DNA of 64,000 bases from Acidobacteriota bacterium (GCA_022826755.1 JAJDUG010000002.1:1-64000), one strand, 5' to 3'; numbered from the stretch's first letter, positions 17,017 to 26,123 are shown. Notes: generated by a model from the sequence alone, not told the origin. Made by a program: numbers and translations.

Positions 17017-18271
17017 TTCCTCGCCCAACGACAGCCGGTGCCGAATCGCCGTGGTGGGCGGAGGCATCGTGGGTGTCTGCTGCGCCCTCTACCTGCAGCG
17101 CGACGGGCACGCCGTGGCGATCATCGATCCCGGCGGACCCGGCGAGGCCTGCAGCAGCGGGAACGCCGGACAGTTCGTCACCGGCTACTGCGTGCCCCTG
17201 GGCCTTCCGGGCATCGCCAAGGACGTGCCCGCCATGGTCCTGGATCCCCTGGGCCCCCTGACCATTCGCTGGCCCTACCTGCCGAGCCTGCTCCCCTGGC
17301 TGCTGAGATTCGTGGCCGCCAGCTCGCCCAGGCGTGTTGACGCAATCGCCAGGGCTCTCTACCGGCTCAACAAGGATGCTCTCATCGCCTTCGGGCCGCT
17401 CCTGGAGCAGGCCGGAGCCGAGCACCTGGTCCGGCGCAGGGGCAGGCTGGACGTCTACCGGTCGGAGCGGGTCTTCGCCAAGGCGCAAGTCAAGTTCGAC
17501 CTGCTGCGCCGCTGCGGCGTCCAGGTGGAGATGCTGGATCAGAAGGGAATCCGCGAACTGGAGCCGGAGCTGGCGGACCGATGCCGGCAGGGAGCCTTCT
17601 ACCCGGAGTCGGGCCATACCACCAGCCCGCTGGGATTGACCCGGTTGCTGGCCGAGGATTTCCTGCGCCGCGGCGGAGAGATATTGCGGGAGAGGGTCAC
17701 CGACTTTCGCATGGGTGCGGACGGCGCCTGGTCGGTGGTTACCGATGTCTCCACACACCCCGCCGATCAACTGGTGGTGGCGGCCGGGGCCTGGTCGCGC
17801 CCCCTGGCGGCCAGGCTGGGCAGCCGGCTGCCGCTGGAGGCCGAGCGCGGCTACCACCTCATGCTGCCCCAGGCCGGAATCAGGCTGCAGCGAACCGTGG
17901 TCCACGGGGACCGGTACTTCGGCCTGACGCCGATGGAGGGGGGGATGCGCCTGGCCGGCACGGTCGAGCTGGCCAGCGTCCACGCCAGACCCAACTTCGC
18001 CAGGGCCCATGCCCTGTTTCAGGCCGCCCGGCAAGCGCTGCCCTCCCTGAACGGCCAGGGGGCGGTTCCCTGGATGGGCTGCCGGCCCTCCATGCCCGAT
18101 TCCCTGCCGGTGCTGGGTCGATCACCGCTCCACCGCTCGGTCTATTTCGCATTCGGCCACGGGCACCTCGGACTGACCGGCGCCGCCACCTCGGGCAAGA
18201 TCATTGCCGACCTGGTGGCCGAGCGGGCGGAGGACAGCCAGTTCGAAGCCTATCGGGCCGACCGGTTCTAG
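17006..18271 (+). CDS. FAD-dependent D-amino-acid-dehydrogenase-like protein (DadA family)
   Basis: The ATG at 17006 overlaps the previous stop by 11 bp; a TTG at 16994 is less likely. The 421-residue flavoprotein has the FAD-binding IAVVGGGIVG at residues about 14-23, the DAO-type CSSGNAGQFVTGY, and the C-terminal GHGHLGLTGAATSGKIIADL. DadA-like enzymes oxidise D-amino acids or related amines to the 2-oxo acid and ammonia and pass electrons to a quinone. It follows a PHP protein and precedes beta-oxidation enzymes, suggesting a catabolic operon whose substrate is unknown. The call to DadA rather than sarcosine or glycine oxidase rests on overall layout. Confidence 0.78.
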   Translation: MATDSSPNDSRCRIAVVGGGIVGVCCALYLQRDGHAVAIIDPGGPGEACSSGNAGQFVTGYCVPLGLPGIAKDVPAMVLDPLGPLTIRWPYLPSLLPWLLRFVAASSPRRVDAIARALYRLNKDALIAFGPLLEQAGAEHLVRRRGRLDVYRSERVFAKAQVKFDLLRRCGVQVEMLDQKGIRELEPELADRCRQGAFYPESGHTTSPLGLTRLLAEDFLRRGGEILRERVTDFRMGADGAWSVVTDVSTHPADQLVVAAGAWSRPLAARLGSRLPLEAERGYHLMLPQAGIRLQRTVVHGDRYFGLTPMEGGMRLAGTVELASVHARPNFARAHALFQAARQALPSLNGQGAVPWMGCRPSMPDSLPVLGRSPLHRSVYFAFGHGHLGLTGAATSGKIIADLVAERAEDSQFEAYRADRF

Positions 18272-18309
18272 CCCCTCAGGCGGAAACAGGTGGCAGGTTG
18301 GGAGGAACC

Positions 18310-19194
18310 ATGGCCATAACAAGGGTTGGAGTGGTGGGGGCCGGTCTGATGGGTTCCGGCATCGCACAGGTCTCGGCCGCGGGCGGCTATCGGACCGTCG
18401 TTCGCGAGGTATCCCGGCAGCTCCTGGACCGAGGCCTGGCGAAGATCGCCGCATCCCTGGATCGGTCGGTCAATAGAGGCAAGACAACCATCGAGCAGAA
18501 GGAGCAGACCCTGAAGAACCTGTCCGGAACCACGGCCCTGGAGGGGTTGGATGAATGCGATCTCGTCATCGAAGCCGTCACCGAAGACATCGCGGTCAAG
18601 AAGGAAGTCTTCGCCGCGCTCGACGGGATCTGCAGGCCGGAGGCGATTTTCGCTACCAACACTTCATCCTTGACAGTCACCGAGATGGCGGTGGTCACTC
18701 GCCGTCCGGAACGGTTTGTTGGTCTCCATTTCTTCAATCCCGTTCCCATCATGCAGTTGGTGGAAGTGGTTCGAACCATTCAGACCAATCAGGCGACCTT
18801 CGACACCGTCTTCAAGTGGGCCCAGTCGGTGGGAAAGGCTCCCATTGCCTGCAAGGACAACTCGGGATTTGTCGTCAACCTGCTTCTGGTGCCCTACCTG
18901 CTCAGCGCCATTCGAGCCGTGGAAAGAGGCACCGCTTCCATCGAGGATATCGATCGAGGCATGACCCTGGGCTGCGGGCATCCCATGGGTCCGCTCACGC
19001 TTCTCGATTTCGTCGGGCTCGACACCATCTACTCCATCGCCAACATCATGTTCGACGAATACCGCGAGGCGCAATACGCACCGCCGCCCTTGCTCAAGCA
19101 GATGGTTCAGGCGGGCTTCTACGGCCGCAAATCGGGAAGGGGCTTCTACGACTACGGTGCTGCCAAGCCGGTCCCCGCAGAACTGGGCCTTTGA
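18310..19194 (+). CDS. 3-hydroxyacyl-CoA dehydrogenase (3-hydroxybutyryl-CoA type)
   Basis: A 294-residue single-function dehydrogenase from the ATG at 18310 with GGAGGAACC upstream. The N-terminal VGVVGAGLMGSGIAQV binds NAD. DLVIEAVTEDIAVKKEVF and ATNTSSLTVTEMA match the HAD family, and the catalytic His lies in GLHFFNPVPIMQLVEV. The C-terminal domain contains DNSGFVVN and MGPLTLLDFVGLD. It oxidises (S)-3-hydroxyacyl-CoA to 3-oxoacyl-CoA. Thirty-eight bases separate it from the flavoprotein and 47 from the acyl-CoA synthetase, so all are probably one operon. Confidence 0.9.
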   Translation: MAITRVGVVGAGLMGSGIAQVSAAGGYRTVVREVSRQLLDRGLAKIAASLDRSVNRGKTTIEQKEQTLKNLSGTTALEGLDECDLVIEAVTEDIAVKKEVFAALDGICRPEAIFATNTSSLTVTEMAVVTRRPERFVGLHFFNPVPIMQLVEVVRTIQTNQATFDTVFKWAQSVGKAPIACKDNSGFVVNLLLVPYLLSAIRAVERGTASIEDIDRGMTLGCGHPMGPLTLLDFVGLDTIYSIANIMFDEYREAQYAPPPLLKQMVQAGFYGRKSGRGFYDYGAAKPVPAELGL

Positions 19195-19241
19195 CCCCCA
19201 ATCTCATCCCCAACCCTGACCTGTCGGAGACCTGTCCCCGC

Positions 19242-20891
19242 ATGCTTCTGAGAAGACCAAGCTACCAGGAGACGTATGACTCATTCCGCTGGGAGATTCC
19301 GCGAGACTACAACATTGCGGTCGACGTCTGCGACAGGCATGCCACCGGAAGGGCCAAGCGGGCCCTGATCTACCACCAGGAAGAGACCGGCGCCACCACC
19401 GAGTATTCCTTCCATCAGCTCAAGAATTGGAGCAACCGGTTGGCCGCCGCTCTCAGGTCCCTGGGCATCGAAAGAGGGGACCGCATCGCCATCGTGCTGC
19501 CGCAGGGCCCGGAGGCCGCACTGACCCACCTGGCCTCCTCCAAGCTGGGAGCCGTCGCGGTGCCCCTGTTCTGCCTGTTCGGCCCCGACGCCCTCCAGTA
19601 TCGGCTGAATGACAGCGGCGCCAAGGCCGTGTTCGTCAATGCCGAGAACCTGGAAAAGATCACCGCCATACGAAGCCGGTTGCCGGCGTTGAAGTTGATC
19701 GTTGTTGTCACCCAGGGCAGTGCCGGCGAGTTTCACCGCTTCGACAAGCTGCTGACCGGGGCAAGGGGCGCCTTCAGGCCGGTGCGGACCAGGGCCGACG
19801 ACCCCGCTTTGCTGATCTATACCTCCGGAACCACGGGCCCGCCCAAGGGAGCTCTGCACGCCCACCGGGCGCTGCTGGGCCATCTCCCGGGAGTTGAATT
19901 CTCCAACAACTTCGCTCCCCAGCCGGAAGACTGCTTTTGGACTCCGGCGGACTGGTCCTGGGTGGCCGGCCTCATGGACGTGTTGCTGCCGGCCTGGCAC
20001 CACGGGCTCCCGGTAGTTGCCGGGACCTTTCGGAAATTCGATCCTGAGCGCGCTTTCGCCCTGTTGGGACAGCACCGGATTCGCAATGCCCTCATTCCTC
20101 CGACGGCTCTGAAAATGATGCGGGAGGTTCCGCAACCGCGGAACCGATACCGTTTCAGCCTGAGATCGATCTTCAGCGGCGGAGAGCCGCTCGGAGCCGA
20201 GGTTCTCGATTGGGCCAAAGGAACTCTGGGTGTAACCATCAACGAGGTATACGGTCAGACCGAAGCCAACATGGTGGTCGGCAGTTGTCACGAGGTGATG
20301 GGAATCAAGCCCGGTTCCATGGGTCGGCCCATCCCGGGACATCAGGTCGAAGTGATTGGCGAGGGCGGGAATCCTTCCCCGGCCGGCGAGATCGGAGAAA
20401 TAGCCGTCAGGCGGCCGGACCCGGTGATGTTCCTGGAGTACTGGAAGAACCCCCGGGCCACCGAGGAAAAGTTCACGGGAGACTGGGCTCGCACCGGCGA
20501 CCTGGCCCGGAAGGACAGCGACGGTTATATCTGGTTCGTGGGACGCAGCGACGATCTCATCACCAGCAGTGGCTATCGCATCGGCCCGGCGGAAGTGGAA
20601 GAGTCGATACTCAAGCACCCGGACGTATCCATGGCGGCTGTCATCGGCGCGCCCCATTCGATCCGCGGCGCCATCGTCAAGGCCTTCGTCAAGCCCAAGC
20701 CCCACTGCCGGCCAACCCTGGAACTCCGGCAATCCATCCAGGAATTTGTCAAGACCCGACTGGGTTCCCACGAATACCCAAGAGAGATCTCCTTTGTCGA
20801 ATCCTTCCCCATGACCACCTCCGGCAAGATCCTGCGCCGCGAACTGCGAAAGCAGGAAGAAGAGAGGCGTCGAAGTCGGGACAATGTCTGA
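19242..20891 (+). CDS. Acyl-CoA synthetase (AMP-forming, medium-chain type)
   Basis: A 549-residue ANL-family enzyme. The P-loop YTSGTTGPPKG is at residues 193-203, the substrate/adenine region VYGQTEANMVVGS follows, then TGDLARKDSDGYIWFVGRSDD (hinge) and the C-terminal catalytic Lys in TTSGKILRREL near residue 530. It converts a carboxylic acid, ATP and CoA into acyl-CoA with AMP and PPi. The opening YQETYDSFRWEIP and PADWSWVAGLMD resemble medium-chain/acetyl-type synthetases of the AcsM group. With the hydroxyacyl-CoA dehydrogenase just upstream it would activate and oxidise an unknown acid. It ends 87 bp before a convergent gene. Confidence 0.88.
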   Translation: MLLRRPSYQETYDSFRWEIPRDYNIAVDVCDRHATGRAKRALIYHQEETGATTEYSFHQLKNWSNRLAAALRSLGIERGDRIAIVLPQGPEAALTHLASSKLGAVAVPLFCLFGPDALQYRLNDSGAKAVFVNAENLEKITAIRSRLPALKLIVVVTQGSAGEFHRFDKLLTGARGAFRPVRTRADDPALLIYTSGTTGPPKGALHAHRALLGHLPGVEFSNNFAPQPEDCFWTPADWSWVAGLMDVLLPAWHHGLPVVAGTFRKFDPERAFALLGQHRIRNALIPPTALKMMREVPQPRNRYRFSLRSIFSGGEPLGAEVLDWAKGTLGVTINEVYGQTEANMVVGSCHEVMGIKPGSMGRPIPGHQVEVIGEGGNPSPAGEIGEIAVRRPDPVMFLEYWKNPRATEEKFTGDWARTGDLARKDSDGYIWFVGRSDDLITSSGYRIGPAEVEESILKHPDVSMAAVIGAPHSIRGAIVKAFVKPKPHCRPTLELRQSIQEFVKTRLGSHEYPREISFVESFPMTTSGKILRRELRKQEEERRRSRDNV

Positions 20892-20978
20892 GCCCGTTCA
20901 AACAGGCAAACTGAAACAGAAATGAAGAGGCTAAAACGGTGCCGGATCGAAGGGAGTCCGGAGGGAGACCATTGAATA

Positions 20979-22829
20979 CTACGAAGAATCGACACCATTC
21001 CGTTGGTTCATGAAACGTGGGATCACACCATCGTCGCCGCCGATTAACTTGAGTATTTCCTCGACATCCACTTCGAATTTAATTCCCGGAACGTGTAGAT
21101 ACTGCCAGCAGCTAAACTCCGATCTCCGTGGGGACCGCCGCATTTCTCGTCTAGCTTTCTCGGCAGCTTCCCGCGCCGCATCGAGTTCGCCCACTGCCCA
21201 ATAGGCGATCGCTATGCATTGGAGATAGTTGGGATGTGGATCCTCCAAGGGATTAGACCGATTGATCTCCACTACGCGATCGAACGGCTCGCGAACGAGT
21301 TGCCCACTCTCTCCCCACAACGCCATACCATAGTTGAATGCGAACTGAATGCTCATCCTACCCACGTCTGGATTTTCGCTCCGAACGACCTCGATGGCAT
21401 CGGAAAACCGTCCCAATGCTATGGACGTCAGGACCCAGGCATGTCGTGCATGCTCGCGCTCCTCGGCAGATAATCGGACATCAACCAACAAGGGCCCCAG
21501 CATGTTTGAGGCGGTCTGGGCCTGGATTCTGGATCGGTTGAGGCCGCTCGCGATCCAGACTTGTTCGCTGGGAGGTAGGGACGCCACGGCCGGGGAGTCA
21601 GCGACCCCATCCAACTGATCCGGTGTGATCAAGGAGAACGCCCGTCTCACTTCCGCTGGTGAGGCATGGACTGATTGAAGGACCGCGACCGCATCCTGGC
21701 AGGCACCATCCCGGTCGTCGTGCTCCCTCCGACGGATGACGGCTCGCCGGAGATAAATCTCCGGTTCGCGGTAGCCCGCCTCGATAGCTCTATCGAACAA
21801 GGCGGCTGAATCCTCGAACTTCCCATCGTCACCTCGCAACAACCCCAACCGGAACAGCACCTCTCCGTCAGCCCGATGATGCTTTTCTATTTTGTTCAGA
21901 TGCTCATCTTCATCCGCCAGGGATGGGCCACGCCTTGTGGGTGTGCGCCGGCCCCACCCCATTTGCTCGATGTAATCCAGTGCTCCGTCGCGGTCCTTGG
22001 GATTGAGTCGTGTGATCTCCGCCGTGACTGCCTGATACTCCCTTGCGAGCCGGCTTCTGGGCCGATCTTTGGTGAAGATGACCTGATTCAGGAGCGACAG
22101 GCTGTCGTAACGATGGATCACCATTGGCTCATTCTGAAAACCGAGATTGTGCTGAAAGGAAGCGATACTCTCCTCGAGAATCTTGTCCTCATCGTCGAGA
22201 TCCGGAACGTTGGACATGACGAAGTGGAGATCAATCGCTTTGTTGCGCGGCTCTGTCCGTTCCGCTCTGATGTCGCGGACCACCTTGCTTAGGCCGCGTA
22301 GGTTTTGTGCGTTGGGGAAAAACAGTAGGACCACCGCATCCGGAAGTTGGCGAGTGCAAATGCCGCCAACATCAGTATAGCCAGTGCGCGAATCAACCAG
22401 CACATAGTCTGGTTGCAGGAACGTCTTCCACTGTTCCTTGAGATCTTCGAACAGCAGATAGCCGTCGTGCTGCTCATAGAGCACACCCCAGTCAATGTGC
22501 GCGAACGTGCTCGCGTAACTCTCATGGTGCGCACCGGACGGCATGATCCATAGCCTGCCGCCGTCGTTCCCGACACCAGATGACTCGAAAACGTATTCTT
22601 CGATACGCGGTGTCTGCCCGGTGCCAAGGTACGAACTTACGAAGTCGATTACTCCAGGGGTTGTTCCCGAGGGCCGGGGAAGGTCGAACGTATCGAGGCT
22701 GGGCGCCTCCAGATCGAAGTCTACCGCAAGCACGCGGCGGCCCCGGCGTGCGAGATCGACAGCTACGTTGACGAGCGCCATCGTTCGCCCCACACCGCCC
22801 TTGAACGAGTAGAAGGTCGTGACGTACAT
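20979..22829 (-). CDS. KGGVGR-variant ParA/MinD-like ATPase with TPR-like C-terminal region
   Basis: A 616-residue protein. It opens MYVTTFYSFKGGVGRTMALV; residues 10-16 are a deviant Walker A in which the usual final Lys (KGGxGK) is Arg. This is the recognised 'KGGVGR-motif variant' of the ParA/MinD group. LAVDFDLEAPS and DYVLVDSRTGYTDVGG are the other switch and Walker B elements. From about residue 320, helical repeats resembling TPRs follow (DGEVLFRLGLLRGDDGKFED, AIAYWAVGELDAAREAAEKA). It likely binds ATP and organises a partner rather than partitioning DNA. It is the last of three minus-strand genes, 5 bp after the Zn-finger/HTH gene. Such ATPases occur in mobile and defence islands; the role here is unknown. 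Confidence 0.75.
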   Translation of the reverse strand: MYVTTFYSFKGGVGRTMALVNVAVDLARRGRRVLAVDFDLEAPSLDTFDLPRPSGTTPGVIDFVSSYLGTGQTPRIEEYVFESSGVGNDGGRLWIMPSGAHHESYASTFAHIDWGVLYEQHDGYLLFEDLKEQWKTFLQPDYVLVDSRTGYTDVGGICTRQLPDAVVLLFFPNAQNLRGLSKVVRDIRAERTEPRNKAIDLHFVMSNVPDLDDEDKILEESIASFQHNLGFQNEPMVIHRYDSLSLLNQVIFTKDRPRSRLAREYQAVTAEITRLNPKDRDGALDYIEQMGWGRRTPTRRGPSLADEDEHLNKIEKHHRADGEVLFRLGLLRGDDGKFEDSAALFDRAIEAGYREPEIYLRRAVIRRREHDDRDGACQDAVAVLQSVHASPAEVRRAFSLITPDQLDGVADSPAVASLPPSEQVWIASGLNRSRIQAQTASNMLGPLLVDVRLSAEEREHARHAWVLTSIALGRFSDAIEVVRSENPDVGRMSIQFAFNYGMALWGESGQLVREPFDRVVEINRSNPLEDPHPNYLQCIAIAYWAVGELDAAREAAEKARREMRRSPRRSEFSCWQYLHVPGIKFEVDVEEILKLIGGDDGVIPRFMNQRNGVDSS

Positions 22830-22834
22830 CGTGG

Positions 22835-23401
22835 TCAGCTCACCAATCTAAGCTGGAATCCTGACTGGCTGCGCCGCTGTTGGTCGGAAACCTTCAATAC
22901 GCGAAACTTCTTGAGATTGCTGGGAACAGTTACCTGAGGCTGAGCAGGCTTGGGAGCCAACAGGGACTTCAGCAAACTCACGACCCCCGGTTTGTCAAGC
23001 AGCCGAAGGTAACGGTCGTTGGCCAGATTCTGAATCACCAAGCCGTTTTCCCAGCGGTTGAGCGTAGCCTCGCCGAAGCCGGTGAACTGAGCGAAGGCCG
23101 ACCGGGTCATTCCGTGCCGCTTCCGGATGCCAAGCACCTTGGCCGGAGTCAGGACGCCCAAATGACGGCACACCGCCTCATGTCTGAGCCGCTCCCCTTC
23201 ATGGTCCAGGAATTCAAAGCTACAGGATCCACAGCGGCGAACCGGAAGATCGACGGGCAGATCTACCGCCGAGCCGCCGCTTCCGTAGCGGAGCCGATCA
23301 TGATGCCAAAATGTAGTGACTGACGCCTTGCCGCACTGCGGGCAGGTGCGATTGCCGGTTGCGCCATTATCATACGAGTCAGCCATGTGGCCAGATCCCA
23401 T
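22835..23401 (-). CDS. Zinc-finger/HTH protein (MqsA/YgiT-type antitoxin-like)
   Basis: A 188-residue protein with two CxxC pairs (Cys 20/23 in TCPQCGK, Cys 57/60 in RRCGSCSF) forming a YgiT-type zinc knuckle, then a Cro/C1-like helix-turn-helix (TRSAFAQFTGFGEATLNRWE, residues about 99-118). This order is that of MqsA antitoxins, which dimerise through the HTH half and repress their own promoter. The C-terminal 60 residues are extra and basic. The gene starts 14 bp after the small upstream gene and ends 5 bp before the ATPase, so all three are cotranscribed. It is probably the operon's repressor and may neutralise the upstream protein. Confidence 0.75.
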   Translation of the reverse strand: MGSGHMADSYDNGATGNRTCPQCGKASVTTFWHHDRLRYGSGGSAVDLPVDLPVRRCGSCSFEFLDHEGERLRHEAVCRHLGVLTPAKVLGIRKRHGMTRSAFAQFTGFGEATLNRWENGLVIQNLANDRYLRLLDKPGVVSLLKSLLAPKPAQPQVTVPSNLKKFRVLKVSDQQRRSQSGFQLRLVS

Positions 23402-23415
23402 GACCTTGAGTCCTT

Positions 23416-23802
23416 TCAGTTGTGTTCGGAATAGTGAAAGCTTCGGCCGATAATTTTTCCGGAGCCCGATTGGAGCTTTACATAGAGCGCAGGCACCTTC
23501 GGTCCGAGATCGATCGTCATGACGTAACCCTTGGCACCCATCGGCGTTTGCAGCTCAATGACCTTTACCTCCTCGCCGCGTTCAAGCCTCGTGGCTATCA
23601 ACTCCCATGCCGACGCATCCGTAAAGTGGGTGTCGAGCAGCCCGTCAGGATTGCGTACCTTGCCCGGGCGCCAATCCGTGGGACGGTCTCGATGGAATTC
23701 TGTGATGCGCGCTCTGCTCCGTCTTGCAAGTACAACCAGTTGATGCCTTGTTTCCTCGTCGATGCCGGTCTGTGAATCTCCGCCTCCAGTGGCAGCTCTC
23801 AC
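23416..23802 (-). CDS. Small protein of unknown function, first gene of the KGGVGR operon
   Basis: A 128-residue frame from a GTG at 23802, with AGGAG 6 nt upstream. I do not recognise a named family with confidence. The C-terminal half (VIELQTPMGAKGYVMTIDLG, LYVKLQSGSGKIIGRSFHYS) is compact and beta-rich, and the N-terminal half is basic. Because it directly precedes an MqsA-like Zn-finger/HTH gene, the position of a toxin in MqsRA/HigBA-type pairs, a toxin or effector role is a reasonable guess, but it does not look like MqsR. The candidate promoter lies immediately upstream, and its predicted transcript start falls inside the ribosome site, so the true start may be further in. Confidence 0.6.
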   Translation of the reverse strand: MRAATGGGDSQTGIDEETRHQLVVLARRSRARITEFHRDRPTDWRPGKVRNPDGLLDTHFTDASAWELIATRLERGEEVKVIELQTPMGAKGYVMTIDLGPKVPALYVKLQSGSGKIIGRSFHYSEHN

Positions 23803-23816
23803 CCTTCACTCCTAAT

Positions 23817-23845
23817 ATCATATGATGTGTTTATATCAATGTAAA
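23817..23845 (-). promoter_or_regulatory. Sigma-70-like promoter of the three-gene KGGVGR operon, with palindrome
   Basis: On the minus strand the -35 is TTTACA (23845-23840) and the -10 is TATGAT (23822-23817), separated by exactly 17 bp. The -10 lies inside a perfect 10-bp palindrome ATCATATGAT (23817-23826), a possible operator for the HTH protein encoded by the operon. The surrounding sequence is much richer in A+T than the rest of the region. Confidence 0.55.
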
Positions 23846-23943
23846 TGCACATTGACCATCATTTGATCGACACTCGGCAAGCAGAAACTCATGGCTAGGC
23901 CGCTTGGATGGGGACTCGTTGCGAATCACTGAGGGAGGGAACT

Positions 23944-24020
<77 letters not shown>

Positions 24021-24098
24021 TTGTCTTCAAGAATATAGTGCCTTTCAGGGTGCAAGTCCACCCGGCGCGGCGGTGACCCTGAGCGCCGGCGGGGCGGG

Positions 24099-26123
24099 TC
24101 AAGGCTTCTCCGGATAGATCCGCATGACGTGGCCTCCGCCGGGCGCCAGCCGGGCTGTCACCGGGTCGCCGGAGCGGACTCGAAGCTGTTGCCGGCGGAC
24201 TCCGGTCGGATCCCCCTCGACATCCGCGTAGACCTCGGCCTGGAAACGCCCGGGCCCCAGGAACCGCAGGGGGATGCTCAGCTCGCGCCGGTCCCAGTCG
24301 GTCATGCTGCCCACGTACCACTCCGTCCCGCTCCTGCGGGCCACGGTAATGAACTCTCCCACGCGGCCATCCAGCACCCGGGTCGCGTCCCAGGAGGTGG
24401 GGACCCTGCCCAGGAACTCGATTCCCGGCTGCCCCCGGTAGGCGGCGGGATAGTCCACCAGCATCTGCAGTGGACTCTCGTAGACCACATACATGGCCAG
24501 TTGGTGGACGCGGGTCCCCTGGGCCAGGGGTTCCCGCGCCCGGGGCTCGAAGTCTTTGCGGAGAACGGTGCGAAAGGCTCCGGGCGTGTAGTCCATGGGC
24601 CCGGCCAGCATCCGGGTGAAGGGCAAGGTCAGGTCGTGGGCGGGGCTGCAGCGGGTGCCCAGCCGGTTCCACTCCAGGCCCAATACGGCTTCCCGGGTAA
24701 TGATGTTGGGCCAGGTGCGGCGCAGGCCGTCGGGCTTGTAGGCCCCATGGAAGTTGACCAGCAGGCGGTGGCCGGCGGCACGGCGGGCCACCTGGTGGTA
24801 AAAGCCGACCATCTCCTGGTCGTCGCGGTCCATGAAGTCGATCTTGACGCCGGCAACCCCCCAGTCCTCATAGAGACTGAAGGCCTTTTCCATCTGAGCC
24901 TTTGCCCTCTTCCAGTGCAGCCACAGCAGGATGCCCACCCCTCGCTCCCGCCCGTATCCGATCAGGGTGGGGAGATCGATCTCGGGCCGGCTTCGGGTGA
25001 TGTCTCCCTCCTCCTCGCTGCCCTGGTGCCAGCCGGCATCGATCTGGAGATATTCCAGGCCCTGGTCGGCGGCGAAGTCCAGGTAGTGCTTCATGGTCGC
25101 CGTATTCATTCCCGGTTCGAATCCGACCCCTCTGGCACTGGTGCCGTTCCACCAGTGCCAGGCGGCCTTGCCGGGCCGGATCCAGGAGAAATCGGCGATC
25201 CGGCTCGGCTCGTTCAGATGCAGCAGCAGCACGTTGTTCTCGATCAGTTCCCCCGGTGTCTTTCCCACAAGGAAGACCCGCCAGGGCGACTGCAGGGGAG
25301 CTGCCGTCCGGACCTTCACTCCCGGACGGAGGGGGTGGGGAGAGAGGCGGCTTGCCAGCGTTTCCGGAATGCCCGGAACGGGGGTCAGGTACATGCCGGC
25401 GTAATCGGTGATGTTGGCTTCGGTGACGGCCAGCCAAGTCCCCCTGAGGGTTTGCAGCAGCAGCGGCAGGCCAACGATGGCGTCCGGCTGCAGGTGCCAC
25501 AGCGGCTGGGGATTGAACTCCGATTCATAGTTGGTGGCATAGTCCCGAAGCTGCAGCACCCAGGCCCGGCAGCCTTCCGGGAAAAAGAAGGTGGAGTTTT
25601 CTTCCACCAGGTCCACACCCGACAGGCCGGGCTGGGGAGGAACCCGGTAGCGGAAGGCGGCCCCCTCGTCGTAGGCGCGAAAGACCAGGTCCAGACGGCG
25701 GCCGGAAGGAGTGCTCTCCCGAAGGCGAAGGACCCCCTGGCGGTAAGCGTTCCGCAGTTCTTCCCGCGTTCCGTAGGGAAGACGGTAGCGCTCATCCCCG
25801 GACGAGGCGTCCCAGCCCAGCAGGACGAAATCCCGCCCAAGCGGCGGTCCGCCCTTGAGATCCAGCCCCAGCCAGGAATCCCGCACCACCGTCGCCCCAT
25901 TGAAGCCGATGCGATAGTAGGGGCGCACTCCCCCGGGATAGGGGGTCCGCAGTTCCTTCAGGCCGACGGTGACCGTGACCTGGCCGTTGGGCGAGCGGAG
26001 CCGGAAATCATCGGCCCGCACCACCGGGTTGGTGACGGCTGGCGGCATGAAGAGAATCAAGGCTGCCAGCGTGCTCTTCAGCGGGTCGATCCGACTGGGG
26101 GTCCTGGTCTTGGTGTCATTCAT
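24099..26123 (-). CDS. Glycoside hydrolase family 97 (alpha-galactosidase/alpha-glucosidase)
   Basis: The ATG at 26123 gives 674 residues, the usual GH97 length; an upstream ATG at 26180 adds a non-family extension. A signal peptide (TLAALILFMPPAV, cleavage near VVRA) sends it out of the cytoplasm. The N-terminal beta-sandwich starts LRSPNGQVTVTVGL and the barrel includes YLQIDAGWH, GVGILLWLHWK and VKIDFMDRDDQEMV. The Asp in that last motif is where retaining GH97 members have their nucleophile, whereas inverting members use Glu bases. A retaining alpha-galactosidase is therefore more likely, by inference. The C-terminal domain is an all-beta tail ending GGGHVMRIYP. No polysaccharide-utilisation partners are adjacent. 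Confidence 0.85.
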   Translation of the reverse strand: MNDTKTRTPSRIDPLKSTLAALILFMPPAVTNPVVRADDFRLRSPNGQVTVTVGLKELRTPYPGGVRPYYRIGFNGATVVRDSWLGLDLKGGPPLGRDFVLLGWDASSGDERYRLPYGTREELRNAYRQGVLRLRESTPSGRRLDLVFRAYDEGAAFRYRVPPQPGLSGVDLVEENSTFFFPEGCRAWVLQLRDYATNYESEFNPQPLWHLQPDAIVGLPLLLQTLRGTWLAVTEANITDYAGMYLTPVPGIPETLASRLSPHPLRPGVKVRTAAPLQSPWRVFLVGKTPGELIENNVLLLHLNEPSRIADFSWIRPGKAAWHWWNGTSARGVGFEPGMNTATMKHYLDFAADQGLEYLQIDAGWHQGSEEEGDITRSRPEIDLPTLIGYGRERGVGILLWLHWKRAKAQMEKAFSLYEDWGVAGVKIDFMDRDDQEMVGFYHQVARRAAGHRLLVNFHGAYKPDGLRRTWPNIITREAVLGLEWNRLGTRCSPAHDLTLPFTRMLAGPMDYTPGAFRTVLRKDFEPRAREPLAQGTRVHQLAMYVVYESPLQMLVDYPAAYRGQPGIEFLGRVPTSWDATRVLDGRVGEFITVARRSGTEWYVGSMTDWDRRELSIPLRFLGPGRFQAEVYADVEGDPTGVRRQQLRVRSGDPVTARLAPGGGHVMRIYPEKP

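Noticed and set aside
20892-20978. Second half of a tRNA-Arg attachment site at the far end of the KGGVGR operon
   Set aside because: I compared this gap with the tRNA 3' end by eye and found no convincing direct repeat.
23416-23802. MqsR toxin
   Set aside because: Position fits, but length and sequence do not show the MqsR/RelE-like pattern, so the family is left open.
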